Assembly: GCF_035918095.1 (NCBI RefSeq)
Contig: NZ_CP109137.1
Coordinates: 5,830,001 to 5,894,000, forward strand
DNA: 64,000 nt
Direction of reading: 5' to 3'
Source: Streptomyces sp. NBC_01750
GTDB lineage: Bacteria; Actinomycetota; Actinomycetes; Streptomycetales; Streptomycetaceae
A program made the translations under genes and the position numbers. Every line of letters begins with the position of its first letter. Position 1 is the stretch's first letter. This document shows positions 43,077 to 51,922 of this stretch, piece by piece. The notes under the pieces are model-generated. The model searched no databases. It was given only the letters and a program-made list of their open reading frames with translations, and was not told where the DNA came from.

Positions 43077-43583
43077 ATGACAAGAATCGACGACACGCCG
43101 CCCGCGTGGGACGAGCGCACCCAGCTCACCACGTTTCTCGACTACGCACGTGACACCGCCCGCGCCAAGTGCGATGGCGTCTCTGCGGAGAACGCCCACA
43201 AGGCGCTCCTGCCGGGCTCACCGCTGATGACCATGAGCGGAGTGATCAACCACCTCCGCTGGGTCGAGTACTACTGGTTCCAGGTGGTCTTCCTCGGCGA
43301 GGAAGACCAGGGCCCCTGGACCGAGGAGGACCCCGACCGCGAGATGCGTATCGCCGTCGACTTCCCGCTCACGCAGTTGCTCGACGAATACGCCGAACAG
43401 AGCGCCCACTACCGCGAACTGGTCGCCGGGAACGGCCTGGACAAGCAGGCCCAGCGAGCCATCCGCGACGGCCTCCATGTCGACCTGCGCTGGATCCTCC
43501 TCCACCTCACCGAGGAGACAGCCCGCCACAACGGCCACCTGGACATCCTGCGCGAGATGCTCGACGGCACGACCGGCGACTAG
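43077..43583 (+). CDS. DinB-family (DUF664) protein
   Basis: 168 residues from ATG 43077. Four-helix bundle with the family's metal-site pattern: MSGVINHLRWVEYYWFQ (first His), then ILLHLTEETARHNGHLDILR with two His residues near the C-terminus. DinB-like proteins include bacillithiol/mycothiol-dependent transferases; the DUF664 branch is mostly uncharacterised. No frameshift. It lies between the left inverted repeat and the transposase, within the boundaries of the transposon, and so appears to be cargo. Confidence 0.88.
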   Translation: MTRIDDTPPAWDERTQLTTFLDYARDTARAKCDGVSAENAHKALLPGSPLMTMSGVINHLRWVEYYWFQVVFLGEEDQGPWTEEDPDREMRIAVDFPLTQLLDEYAEQSAHYRELVAGNGLDKQAQRAIRDGLHVDLRWILLHLTEETARHNGHLDILREMLDGTTGD

Positions 43584-43595
43584 ATCCGGCAGAGA

Positions 43596-44482
43596 TCACG
43601 GGCGAAGCCAGAGTCGGATCGAGGCGACGGTGACGGTGCCGTGGAAGACGTAGCCGCGCTTGTCGAACCTCGTCGCCACGGCCCGGAAGTTCTTCAACGC
43701 GTTGATCGTCCGCTCGACTTCGTTCCTGCGCTTGTAGATCGCCTTGTCGAAGCCTGCGGGCCGGCCGCCCTTGCTGCCCCTTCGTTGGCGGTTGGCCCGC
43801 TGGTTCTTCGGTTCGGGAATGGTGTGCTTGATCTGGCGTCGTCGCAGGTAGCGGCGGTTGCGACGGGAGGAGTACGCCTTGTCGCCGCCGAGATGGTCGG
43901 GCCGCGTGCGCGGGTGCCCGCCGCCGAGGCGTGCGACACGGATGCGTTCCATGACCGGGATGAGCTGCGGAGCGTCGCCCCACTGGCCCGGAGTGATCAG
44001 CAGGGCCAGGGGGCGGCGTCCACCCTCACCGGCGAGGTGGATCTTGCAGGTCAGACCGCCCCGGGAGCGTCCGAGTCCCTCGTCGGGGCGGTGCTGCCGG
44101 GGCGTGCGTCTTTTCCCGGCACTCGTGGCGGTTTCCTACGAGCCCCGGCGGCGTGCTGATGGGCCCGGCAGGAGGTCGAATCGACGCTCACCATCGACCA
44201 GTCGATCCGGCCTTCCGCGTCGGCGTCGGCCCGGACGGCCGCGAAGATCCTGTCCCAGGTGCCGTCCGCCGACCAGTGTCTGTGCCGTTCGTACACCGTC
44301 TTCCAAGGACCGAAACGCGCAGCTAGATCCCGCCACGGCACCCCCGTGCGCAGTCGGTACAGGATCCCGTTGATGACCCTGCGGTGGCCGGCCCAGCGGC
44401 CGCCGCGCTGCCCGGACTTCGGCAGATGCGGCTTCAGCCGGGCCCACTCCGCATGCGTTAAATCTCCCCGCCCCATGCTCAT
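43596..44482 (-). CDS. IS5-family transposase in two overlapping frames
   Basis: First frame from ATG 44482 ([60 protein letters not shown]). Then a -1 shift at GGAAAAG near 44113 leads to the second frame: [59 protein letters not shown], stop 43596. The A-AAA run is a plausible slippery site for programmed -1 frameshifting, as known for IS427-type elements. Catalytic residues appear intact. Confidence 0.85.
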
Positions 44483-44530
44483 GCCAACGACCCCAAGCCA
44501 CGACGGTCACAAGATCCGCCGGACAAGCCC

Positions 44531-45070
44531 TAGGACCACGGCGTGTCTCTGCCAGCCGCAGCTTCCGGATATCCTCCGGTCCGGCTCCTGCATGTTGTCG
44601 AACGCAAGCATTTTGCCGTCCCCGTCGTCAATCCTCATCCACAGGCCGGCCCAACCAAGCACCTCGTTCGCTCTGATCAGGGCTGAGACTCGCAAACGCG
44701 TCCCGCGGTAAGAGTCGGCCTTGAACTGTTGCATCAGCGTGGCGAAACCAACGGGGTCTGGGCGCGAGCGGATGAAGCCACTGGCCCGACCAGCGTGGAA
44801 GACTTCGTGGTCGATTCCCATCTCATAGTTCGTTGGGTTGTCGCCGCTAACGATCCACCCCCTTGGCAGCGCGTCACGAAGACGAGGTTTCGCCCTGCGC
44901 AGGTCAAGGTCCGCCAAGATGATCGATGTCTCTGCCCGAGTCTTCTCAGCTTCGGCCTCGAGCTTCGTTACCTCAGCCCTCGCCCGTTGTTTCGTCGTCC
45001 AGTAGGTGGTCAGAGCGACCACGACCCCGCCAAAGACGGGTCCGAGCAGCCCAGCGAGCGAAAGCTCCAT
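44531..45070 (-). pseudogene. 5' part of the membrane-anchored gene split by the DinB transposon
   Basis: From ATG 45070 (GGGAGGGG about 8 nt upstream): MELSLAGLLGPVFGGVVVAL is an N-terminal membrane anchor. A coiled-coil (RAEVTKLEAEAEKTRAETS) follows, then a soluble domain (DALPRGWIVSGDNPTNYEMG, LMQQFKADSYRGTRLRVSAL, CGWQRHAVVL). Interrupted at 44530. With the 3' part at 42755-42933 the whole would be ~239 residues. The C-terminal domain looks like a carbohydrate-binding-type beta sandwich; function unknown. Confidence 0.85.
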
Positions 45071-45093
45071 CGGATGTCCCCTCCCGGTTGCTT

Positions 45094-45118
45094 CCCCTCC
45101 CTACCCAGTAGGGAGGGG
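45094..45118. promoter_or_regulatory. Strong hairpin in the leader of the split gene
   Basis: CCCCTCCCTAC / GTAGGGAGGGG, perfect 11-bp arms and a 3-nt loop (CCA), 24 nt upstream of ATG 45070 on the minus strand. The ribosome-binding site GGGAGGGG repeats the outer arm, so the CCCCTCCC arm could pair with either. A smaller GGCGGG-CTGA-CCCGCC hairpin lies at 45128-45143. Confidence 0.5.
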
Positions 45119-45153
45119 CTCCCCACAGGCGGGCTGACCCGCCCGCCGCTGTG

Positions 45154-45303
45154 ACGCTGCCGTGGCGGGCGGTCGACGGCTCGCCAGTCACGGCATCCCT
45201 GCTCTTCCATAGGGATCAGGGCCGCCCGGTCAACCGCAACGACTTCAACCGCTGGGCCTGGCGCCCGGCCCTGAATGCGTCGGGCATCTCTCCCGGCGCG
45301 CGC
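45154..45303 (+). pseudogene. Tyrosine recombinase (phage/ICE integrase) fragment
   Basis: Reads LPWRAVDGSPVTASLLFHRD then QGRPVNRNDFNRWAWRPAL and NASGISPGARC, the segment that precedes the H-x-L-R-H box in Streptomyces integrases such as those of AICEs. Nothing of the catalytic Arg/His/Tyr region follows; the coding sequence of the TAP lipoprotein begins at once. A fossil of the enzyme that built the accessory region, possibly. Confidence 0.7.
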
Positions 45304-45338
45304 TGCTACGACAGGCCCTTCCGTCAGGTCCTGCCGTC

Positions 45339-46934
45339 CTACGAGCAGGTCTTGCCGTTCGCCGGGATCCTGCCGTCCAGGAGATACGCGTCCACCGTGC
45401 CGGTCGCGCAGGCGCCGTTGCCGTACGCGCCGTGCCCCTCGCCCTTGTTGGTGAGAAGCACCCCGACGCCCGCGCCCAGCTCGTCCGCCATCCGCTTCGC
45501 GCCCTCGTACGGGGTCGCGGGGTCGCCCGTGGTGCCGACGACCAGGATCGGAGCCGCGCCCGCGGCGGCCACCTCGGGTGTGTCCGACTCGCCCGGCACC
45601 GGCCAGTCCGCGCACCAGCCCGCCAGGTCCCAGGCCAGATACGGGCCGAAGACCGGCGACACCTTGGTGAACTCGGCCAGATGACGCGACCTGACCTCGG
45701 CGGCGGTCACCCGGCCCTTGGTGTCCGCGCAGGATATGGCGCGCTGCGAGTGGTCCTGGGTGCTGTAGTGGCCTGATTCGTCGCGGCTGTTGTACGCCTC
45801 TGCCATCAGCAGAAGGCGGGTCCCGTCACCGTTCTCCGCCTCGTTCAGCCCCTTGGTGAGGTACTCCCAGCGGTCCTCGGAGTACAGCGGGAAGACGATC
45901 CCGGTGAGCGCCAGGCTCTCGGTGAGCGTGCGCCCCTCCGTGGTGGGCAGCGGTTTGCGGTCCAGCCGGCCGAGCAGCCCGACCACCCGCGCGGTGCCGT
46001 CCTTCGCGCTGATGCCCCGGCTCTTGAAGTAGTTCTCCAGGGCGCGCTGGAAGCCCAGCGCCTGGCCCCGCGAATGGGCGGCGTAGTCGGCGGCGGGATC
46101 GACCACCGCGTCCAGGACGAGGCGTCCGACGTTCTTCGGGAACAAGTGGGCGTAGGTGCCGCCCAGTTCGGTGCCGTAGGAGAAGCCGAGGTAGTTGAGC
46201 TTCTTGTCGCCGAGGACCTGGCGCATCAGGTCCATGTCGCGGGCGGCGTTGGCCGTGCCGACATGCGGCAGCACCCGCCCGGACTTCTTGGCGCAGCCGG
46301 CGCCGAAGGCCTTGGAGTCGTCGAGGTAGGCCTGCTCTTCCGCGGGTGTGTCGGGGGTGAAGTCCAGCCTGTGCCCGGCCTCTATCTCCTTGTCGCCCCG
46401 GCAGGTCACCTCGGAGCTCTCCGCCACGCCGCGCGGATCGAAGCTGACCAGGTCGTAACGGCTGTGCAGCGTCTTGAACTCGTCGGCCGAGCCCGGCAGT
46501 CCGGCGACACCCGAGCCGCCGGGGCCGCCGAAGTTGAACAGGAGTGAACCGATCCGCCTGGACCGGTCCGTGGCCTTCGAGCGGATCAGGGCGATCGCGA
46601 TCGTCTCGCCCGTCGGCTTCTTGTAGTCGAGCGGCGCCTTGAGCCGGGCGCACTGCCACTGCTTGCCCGGTTTCTGCGCGGAGCTGCCCTGCGCCTTCAC
46701 GGGCGCCGCGCACTGCTTCCACTCGAGCTTCTGGCCGGTGAGGGTGGCGGGCAGGACGGGCTCGCCCGGCCCACCCGGCGCGGCCCTGCCCGGGGTGGTC
46801 CGGGAGGCCGATGGCCCGGCGGCGTTCTTGCCGTCGTCCCCTGCCGTGTCCGTACTGCTGTCACAGCCGGCGATGGCGCCGGCCGCCAGCAGCGCCGCGG
46901 CGGCCAGGGCCCCCGCCCGTACCCGCGTCGTCAT
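45339..46934 (-). CDS. TAP-type alpha/beta hydrolase lipoprotein (tripeptidyl aminopeptidase family)
   Basis: 531 residues. Signal peptide with lipobox IAGC (Cys 24), then a Ser/Pro/Gly linker. Alpha/beta hydrolase fold: FNFGGPGGSGVAGLPG oxyanion loop, nucleophile elbow GFSYGTELGG, Asp in GTTGDPATPYEGAKRM, His in NKGEGHGAYGNG. C-terminal TAP-like lid with disulfide-prone Cys pairs. Streptomyces SlpD/SlpE and Tap relatives cleave N-terminal tripeptides outside the cell. Paralogous to the next gene. Its 3' end lies directly beside the integrase fossil. Confidence 0.9.
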   Translation of the reverse strand: MTTRVRAGALAAAALLAAGAIAGCDSSTDTAGDDGKNAAGPSASRTTPGRAAPGGPGEPVLPATLTGQKLEWKQCAAPVKAQGSSAQKPGKQWQCARLKAPLDYKKPTGETIAIALIRSKATDRSRRIGSLLFNFGGPGGSGVAGLPGSADEFKTLHSRYDLVSFDPRGVAESSEVTCRGDKEIEAGHRLDFTPDTPAEEQAYLDDSKAFGAGCAKKSGRVLPHVGTANAARDMDLMRQVLGDKKLNYLGFSYGTELGGTYAHLFPKNVGRLVLDAVVDPAADYAAHSRGQALGFQRALENYFKSRGISAKDGTARVVGLLGRLDRKPLPTTEGRTLTESLALTGIVFPLYSEDRWEYLTKGLNEAENGDGTRLLLMAEAYNSRDESGHYSTQDHSQRAISCADTKGRVTAAEVRSRHLAEFTKVSPVFGPYLAWDLAGWCADWPVPGESDTPEVAAAGAAPILVVGTTGDPATPYEGAKRMADELGAGVGVLLTNKGEGHGAYGNGACATGTVDAYLLDGRIPANGKTCS

Positions 46935-46977
46935 GGATGCCCCCGGCTTCGAAGATTTTTCGGCATCCTACGCGGAC

Positions 46978-48540
46978 CTACTGACACACCGTTCCGGCGG
47001 CGGGAACCCTGCCGTCCAGGAGGTAGGCGTTCACGGCCTTCTGCACACACTTGCTGCCGCTGTTGTAAGCGCCGTGGCCCTCGCCCTTGTACGTGATCTC
47101 GATGCCGACGCCCTTGCCGAGCGCGTCCGCCATCGCCTTCGTACCCTCGTACGGAGTGGCCGGGTCGCCGGTGTTGCCGACGAGGAGGATGGGGGCGGAG
47201 CCCGGGGCGGAGACATTCGGCGTGCGCCAGGTGCCCGGCACCGGCCACTGGCTGCAGCCCATCAGGCCCCAGCCCATGGTATCGCCGAAGACCGGTGACA
47301 CCTCGCGGAATTGAGGCAGCTTCGCCCTGGTCTGCTCCACGGTGTAGCGGTCCTTGTAGTCGACACAGTTGATGGCCGCGTTGGCCGCCTGGATATTGCT
47401 GTAGTCGCCGTTCTCACTGCGTCCGTTCAGGGCGTCGGAGAGTGCGAGCAGCAGCGCGCCGTTGCCTCCGTCGGCCTCGTCGAGACCCTGCTCCAGCAAC
47501 TCCCAGTACTCCGTGGAGTAGAGAGTTTGCGCGATGCCGTTGGTGGCCTCCGTCTGGGTCAGCTTCCGGTCGCCGCTGCCGGGGATCGGATGCTGGTCGA
47601 GCCTCTTGAGGAGGGCGATGATCCAGTCCTGGATCTCCTGCGGTGTCGAGCCGGGGACGAGGCACTGATCGCCGCGGGCCACGCAGTTCTTGGCCCAGTT
47701 GGTGAGGGCCAGCTGGAAGCCCTTGGCCTGCCCCAGCGCGCTCTGCTCCGAGGTGTCGGTCGGGTCGACGACGGCGTCGAAAACGGCCCGGCCCACGTTC
47801 TTCGGATACAAGTGCGCGTAGACGCCGCCGAGTTCGGTGCCGTACGAGATCCCGAAGTAGTAGAGCTTCTTGTCGCCGAGGACCTGGTGCATCAGGTCCA
47901 TGTCGCGGGCGGCGTTCGTGGTGCCCACGTACGGGAGCTCCGGGCCGGAGTTCTTCTCGCAGGCGTCCGCAAAGGACTTCAGATTTTCGACGAGGGTCTT
48001 CTCCTCGGCGGTGTCGTCGGGGGTCCAGTCCTGCGAGAAGAACGCGTCGAGCTGCCGGTCGTCCTCGCACTCCACGCCGATGCTGCGACCGACCCCGCGC
48101 GGGTCGAAGCTCACCAGGTCGTATCGGGCGCGCAGGGGCTCGAAGTCCTCGGCGACGGCCGGCAGCGTGCTGACACCGGAGCCGCCGGGGCCACCGAAGT
48201 TGAATATGAGGGAGCCGATCCGCTTGTTCTTGTCGAGCGCCTTGGCGCGGATCAGGGCAAGCTCGATGGTCTTGCCGCCCGGCTCAGCGTAGTCGAGCGG
48301 GACTTCCATGAAGGAGCACTCCCAGGTGGTGCCGCCGGGCAGCGGCGACGGCTCGGTGCCGCCGCCCTCGGCCTCGGACGGGGCCGGGCACTTCTGCCAG
48401 TCCAGCTCCTGGGAGGCGAGATCCCTCTTCCGGTCCTGATCCGTCTTCTTGCCGCTGCTGTCGGAACAGCCGGCGGCCAGCAGTACGGCGGCGGAGGCGG
48501 AGAGTGCGACAGCGCGCAGGGCGACGGAAGTGGTCGGCAT
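46978..48540 (-). CDS. TAP-type alpha/beta hydrolase lipoprotein, paralogue
   Basis: 520 residues from ATG 48540; longer frames run into unrelated upstream sequence. Lipobox LAAGC (Cys 25). FNFGGPGGSGVSTLPAVAED, nucleophile elbow GISYGTELGG, GNTGDPATPYEGTKAM (Asp), YKGEGHGAYNSG (His). Strongly similar over its length to the gene 43 bp downstream, so a tandem duplication with an extra ~20 residues in the lid (NCVARGDQCLVPGS, a likely disulfide). Secreted lipid-anchored exopeptidase, inferred from family. Confidence 0.9.
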   Translation of the reverse strand: MPTTSVALRAVALSASAAVLLAAGCSDSSGKKTDQDRKRDLASQELDWQKCPAPSEAEGGGTEPSPLPGGTTWECSFMEVPLDYAEPGGKTIELALIRAKALDKNKRIGSLIFNFGGPGGSGVSTLPAVAEDFEPLRARYDLVSFDPRGVGRSIGVECEDDRQLDAFFSQDWTPDDTAEEKTLVENLKSFADACEKNSGPELPYVGTTNAARDMDLMHQVLGDKKLYYFGISYGTELGGVYAHLYPKNVGRAVFDAVVDPTDTSEQSALGQAKGFQLALTNWAKNCVARGDQCLVPGSTPQEIQDWIIALLKRLDQHPIPGSGDRKLTQTEATNGIAQTLYSTEYWELLEQGLDEADGGNGALLLALSDALNGRSENGDYSNIQAANAAINCVDYKDRYTVEQTRAKLPQFREVSPVFGDTMGWGLMGCSQWPVPGTWRTPNVSAPGSAPILLVGNTGDPATPYEGTKAMADALGKGVGIEITYKGEGHGAYNSGSKCVQKAVNAYLLDGRVPAAGTVCQ

Positions 48541-48650
48541 GCCGCCATCGTCCGCCGCGAGAGCGCGCGCCGCGCGGGACGGCGGTCCATGCGGGTGGCT
48601 ACGGAGCGTATGCGCGGCGGGGCGGCCGTGCGGGGACCGTCCGGACCCGG

Positions 48651-51401
48651 CTAGAGCGCGCCCTTGCGGGTGAGGTGGTTGAAGGCGAACCACCCCGGCA
48701 GCACGGGCAGCCAGAGCGTCATCATCCGGTACAGCAGGACCGCCGGCGCCGCGACCTCCTTCGGCACTCCGGCCAGGACCAGACCGAAGGTCAGCGCGCC
48801 CTCGACCGCGCCCACACCGCCCGGTGTCGGCGCCGCCGAGCCCAGCGCGTTGCCCGCCAGGAACACCACGGCGATGCTGGCGTAGCTCAGCGGCTGGTGG
48901 CCGTGGTCGAAGGCCCGGATCGACGCGTCCAGACACATCACGAACACACCGGTCAGCAGCAGCATCCCGCCGATGCCGGTGAGCAGCTTCATCGGCCGCT
49001 GCAGTACGTCGAGCATGCGCGGCACCACACCGGCGAACAGCGAGCGCAGCCGCGTGGAGACGAACTTCCTCAGGAACGGGATCGCGGTCACCACAAGCAC
49101 CAGCACGGCGACCGTCAGCAGACCCGCGATCACCGTCCTCGACGGCGTGAACGACGCCGTTCGCTCCGTACCGGTCAGATAGCCGAAGGAGAGCAGCAGC
49201 AGGACGTGCGCGCCGAGCCCGAAGAGCTGGGAGGCGCCGACACTGGCCACGGCGAGACCGGGCCGTACGCCCGAGCGCTGGAGGAAGCGGGTGTTCAGCG
49301 CGACGCCGCCGACCGCAGCCGGGGCGACGATCTTGACGAAGGAACCGGCGACCTGCGCGACCACGGTCCGCAGAAAGCCGACCCGCTCCGGCACGAAGCC
49401 CAGCAGGCTCATCGCCGCGGCGAAGTAGCTGATCGCGGAGAAGGCGACGGCCACCGCCACCCAGCGCCAGTCGGCCTGCCGGAAGACCGTGCCGAAGTCG
49501 ATGCCGGCGAGCTGCGAGAGCAGGAAGTAGGCGGCGACCGCACCGGCGATGAAGCTGATGAGCGTACGTGGCCTGATCCGCTCGAGACGGACCGGCTCGA
49601 CCGGTGCCTGCGGTCTGATCAGCAGCACCTGGCGACGGATCTGGGAGAGCAGATCCTCCTCGCGCGCCTCGTCCATGGCCTCGTCCATGGCCTTCTTGTC
49701 GGCCTGCTTCTCCGCCCGTTCCGACTTGCGGACGGCCTTGCGGTCGTCGGCCGGCGTTTCCTCCGCCGCCTCTTCCGTACGGGCCCGCTTGGCGGCCGCG
49801 GACGCCTCGAGCACCGCCTCCCGCTCACGATGCGACCGCTCGCGGGCCAGCCTGCGCAGTGTCGCCCGGGTGGAGCGGCTCAGCGCGATCGGCTGGAGCA
49901 GCGGCAGACAGTCGGCGATCGCCTCCGGGCCGAGCACCTGGACCGCTGTGGCCACCGCGCGCGCTGCACCCACCCGCAGCCCGATCGTGGTGAGCAGCTG
50001 TGCGATGTCCATGCGCAGGACCACATCGCCCGCCGCGATCTCGCCGCCGCGCAGATCCGTCAGGATCACCTTGCCGAGGCGATCCACCAGAATCGCGTCT
50101 CCGGTCAGCCTGCGGTGCGCGATACGCCGCGACTGGAGCGCCTTCACCTGCTGCCAGGCCCCGCGCACCACGTCGTCGGTGATCTCGTCGTCCGTCAGGG
50201 AGTCCAGGGAGCGGCCGCCCAGGTGCTCGTACACCAGCATCACGGCGTCCGGACCGAGCTCCGAGGTGGCGATCAGTTTGGGGGCGTTGGCTCCGGCGGC
50301 GATCGCCGCGTACGCCAGCAGCGCCTCCTGCTCCAGTGCCTGTCGCAGCGACTGGATGGAGCGGCGGGTGGTGATGGAGCGCAGCGTCAGCCGGCGCCAC
50401 ACCCGGTAGAAGAAGCCCTGCGCCTGCTGCTCGCGGTCGACGACGGTGACATCGAGCGGCGCGCCCTCCTCCAGTGAGACCAGATAGCGGCGGCCGCGGT
50501 CGCCGTTGTCGGCGGAGTCGGAAACGTCCTCGGAGCGCATCGCGGTGACCGGGCGGAAACCGACATGGCGCAGACCGGCCAGCAGGGTCTGGCCGGTGGG
50601 CCGTACGTTCGGCGAGCCGACGGCGTACAGCGTGCCGTACGCGACGGTCCAGCCGAGCAGCACAGTGAGGATGATCGAGAACGGGGTGGTGTAGCCGGCG
50701 ACCAGCATCGCGAAGGCGTCGAGCAGCAGCACCACCCACAGCACCACACGCCAGCGCGGCCGCCGTGCCATCCCCACGGCCGTCATATAGGCGATGACGG
50801 GCGCGAGATAGCCGTGCACCGGATCGGTCAGCCCACCGCCGGTCTGCGCCTGGGTCAGCGCGTCCTGGAGTGTGCCGGGCGCGGCCTCGGCGACCCAGAG
50901 ATCGGTGGCGAGGGTGACGCCGTGCGCGAGGACGGCGGCGAGGACGCCGTCCGCGATCCGCAGGCCGTCCCGCTTGACCAGCCGCTCGATCGCGAAGGCG
51001 ACCGGGACGAGCAGTACGGCGATGCTGGACGCCAGCCCGGCGATCTTGACCAGCAGGTCGGGGGCCTGTCCGGTGCCCTTGTTGATGTCCTGCTCGAGAC
51101 CGGATGTGGTGCCGTGGGCGAAGGCGGCGACGGCGAGCACCACGGCGATCGCCAGGATGCCGATGAGCAGCCGCAGCAGGTCGGAGGGGCGGTGGACACG
51201 GGCGGCGAGCAGCGGCTCGTCCCCGGAAACCCGGTCGACGCCGGTCGCGTCCGCGACGTCGGACGCCCCCGTCGCGTCGCTCGCGTCGGCCTGCGGAGCG
51301 GGCGTTTTTGGGGACGTCTCGGACTCAGGGGTGCTTGCCGCCTTCGGAGGCTGCACGCCCTGCTCCTTCGCCGTCTCTGTCTCTTCTTGATCTCGTATCA
51401 C
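48651..51401 (-). CDS. Large membrane protein: kinase-like segment plus flippase-like (LPG synthase TM) domain
   Basis: 916 residues. An acidic disordered N-terminus (1-60) leads to about six helices. A cytoplasmic region (~300-480) has protein-kinase-like features (YLVSLEEGAPLDVTVVDREQ, MLVYEHLGGRSLDSLTDDEI, IAHRRLTGDAILVDRLGKVI, LTDLRGGEIAAGDV). A charged linker (KSERAEKQADKKAMDEA) comes next. From ~590 is the TIGR00374/AglD-type flippase-like domain ending GGVGAVEGALTFGLVLAGVP. HRR-LTGD and LTDLRGG deviate from HRDxxxxN/DFG, so a pseudokinase or an antibiotic-kinase-like fold is likely. Role in lipid or glycolipid transport is inferred. Confidence 0.85.
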   Translation of the reverse strand: MIRDQEETETAKEQGVQPPKAASTPESETSPKTPAPQADASDATGASDVADATGVDRVSGDEPLLAARVHRPSDLLRLLIGILAIAVVLAVAAFAHGTTSGLEQDINKGTGQAPDLLVKIAGLASSIAVLLVPVAFAIERLVKRDGLRIADGVLAAVLAHGVTLATDLWVAEAAPGTLQDALTQAQTGGGLTDPVHGYLAPVIAYMTAVGMARRPRWRVVLWVVLLLDAFAMLVAGYTTPFSIILTVLLGWTVAYGTLYAVGSPNVRPTGQTLLAGLRHVGFRPVTAMRSEDVSDSADNGDRGRRYLVSLEEGAPLDVTVVDREQQAQGFFYRVWRRLTLRSITTRRSIQSLRQALEQEALLAYAAIAAGANAPKLIATSELGPDAVMLVYEHLGGRSLDSLTDDEITDDVVRGAWQQVKALQSRRIAHRRLTGDAILVDRLGKVILTDLRGGEIAAGDVVLRMDIAQLLTTIGLRVGAARAVATAVQVLGPEAIADCLPLLQPIALSRSTRATLRRLARERSHREREAVLEASAAAKRARTEEAAEETPADDRKAVRKSERAEKQADKKAMDEAMDEAREEDLLSQIRRQVLLIRPQAPVEPVRLERIRPRTLISFIAGAVAAYFLLSQLAGIDFGTVFRQADWRWVAVAVAFSAISYFAAAMSLLGFVPERVGFLRTVVAQVAGSFVKIVAPAAVGGVALNTRFLQRSGVRPGLAVASVGASQLFGLGAHVLLLLSFGYLTGTERTASFTPSRTVIAGLLTVAVLVLVVTAIPFLRKFVSTRLRSLFAGVVPRMLDVLQRPMKLLTGIGGMLLLTGVFVMCLDASIRAFDHGHQPLSYASIAVVFLAGNALGSAAPTPGGVGAVEGALTFGLVLAGVPKEVAAPAVLLYRMMTLWLPVLPGWFAFNHLTRKGAL

Positions 51402-51571
51402 CAGTCACCGCCCGCATGATGGTGGCACGACCGGACGACACAGGGGGGCATCAGGGTGCATCGCGGGGACTTCAGGCACGTGAGATACGCCCCTCTCCTT
51501 CTCCGGTCCCACACCCTCCACTGTGCCTGCTGTCGGAGGCGTTGTCGGTGGCGTGCGGCAGGATGGGCGGG

Positions 51572-51922
51572 ATGGATGAGCTGCCGGAGTACGCGGAGCG
51601 GGTGCTCGAGGTCGCCGAGCTGATTCCGCCGGGCCGGGTGATGACGTACGGGGATGTCGCGGAGTGGCTCGGGGAGGGCGGGCCGCGCCAGGTCGGCCGC
51701 GTGATGGCGCTGTACGGCGGTGGAGTGCCCTGGTGGCGTGTGGTGCGCTCGGACGGCACGCTGCTGCCCGGGCACGAGCTGCGGGCCCTGGCGCGGTACC
51801 GCACGGAGGGCACGCCGCTGCGCGAGGCTTCGCGCAGCGCCGAAGGCCATGTGCCACGGCTCGACATGAAGCGCGCGCGATGGGAGGGCGAAGGTGGTGC
51901 GGGCGACAGCGGTCACGTATGA
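51572..51922 (+). CDS. MGMT-fold alkyltransferase-like protein (ATL)
   Basis: 116 residues from ATG 51572. MGMT DNA-binding helix-turn-helix (VLEVAELIPPGRVMTYGDVA; GGPRQVGRVMALYGG) with the arginine finger. In the active-site motif PWWRVV a Trp stands where methyltransferases have Cys (PCHRV), so it can bind O6-alkylguanine but not repair it. ATLs channel such lesions to nucleotide excision repair (known from Atl1/YbaZ). It is divergent from the large membrane gene and upstream of adnA, as Rv3204 in M. tuberculosis. Confidence 0.9.
   Translation: MDELPEYAERVLEVAELIPPGRVMTYGDVAEWLGEGGPRQVGRVMALYGGGVPWWRVVRSDGTLLPGHELRALARYRTEGTPLREASRSAEGHVPRLDMKRARWEGEGGAGDSGHV

Larger units (their letters stand above)
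42934..44530 (-). mobile_element. IS5-like transposon with a DinB passenger gene
   Basis: 1597 bp. Inverted repeats GGGCCTGTCCGGCGGATCTT (left) and, reversed, GGGCTTGTCCGGCGGATCTT (right), one mismatch; CTAG at both junctions. It holds a transposase on the minus strand and an intact DinB-family gene on the plus strand. Confidence 0.85.

Noticed and set aside
44729..45154. Plus-strand frame opposite the split anchored gene
   Set aside because: Antisense shadow; the minus-strand protein has a membrane anchor, coiled coil, RBS and an exact rejoining with its other half.
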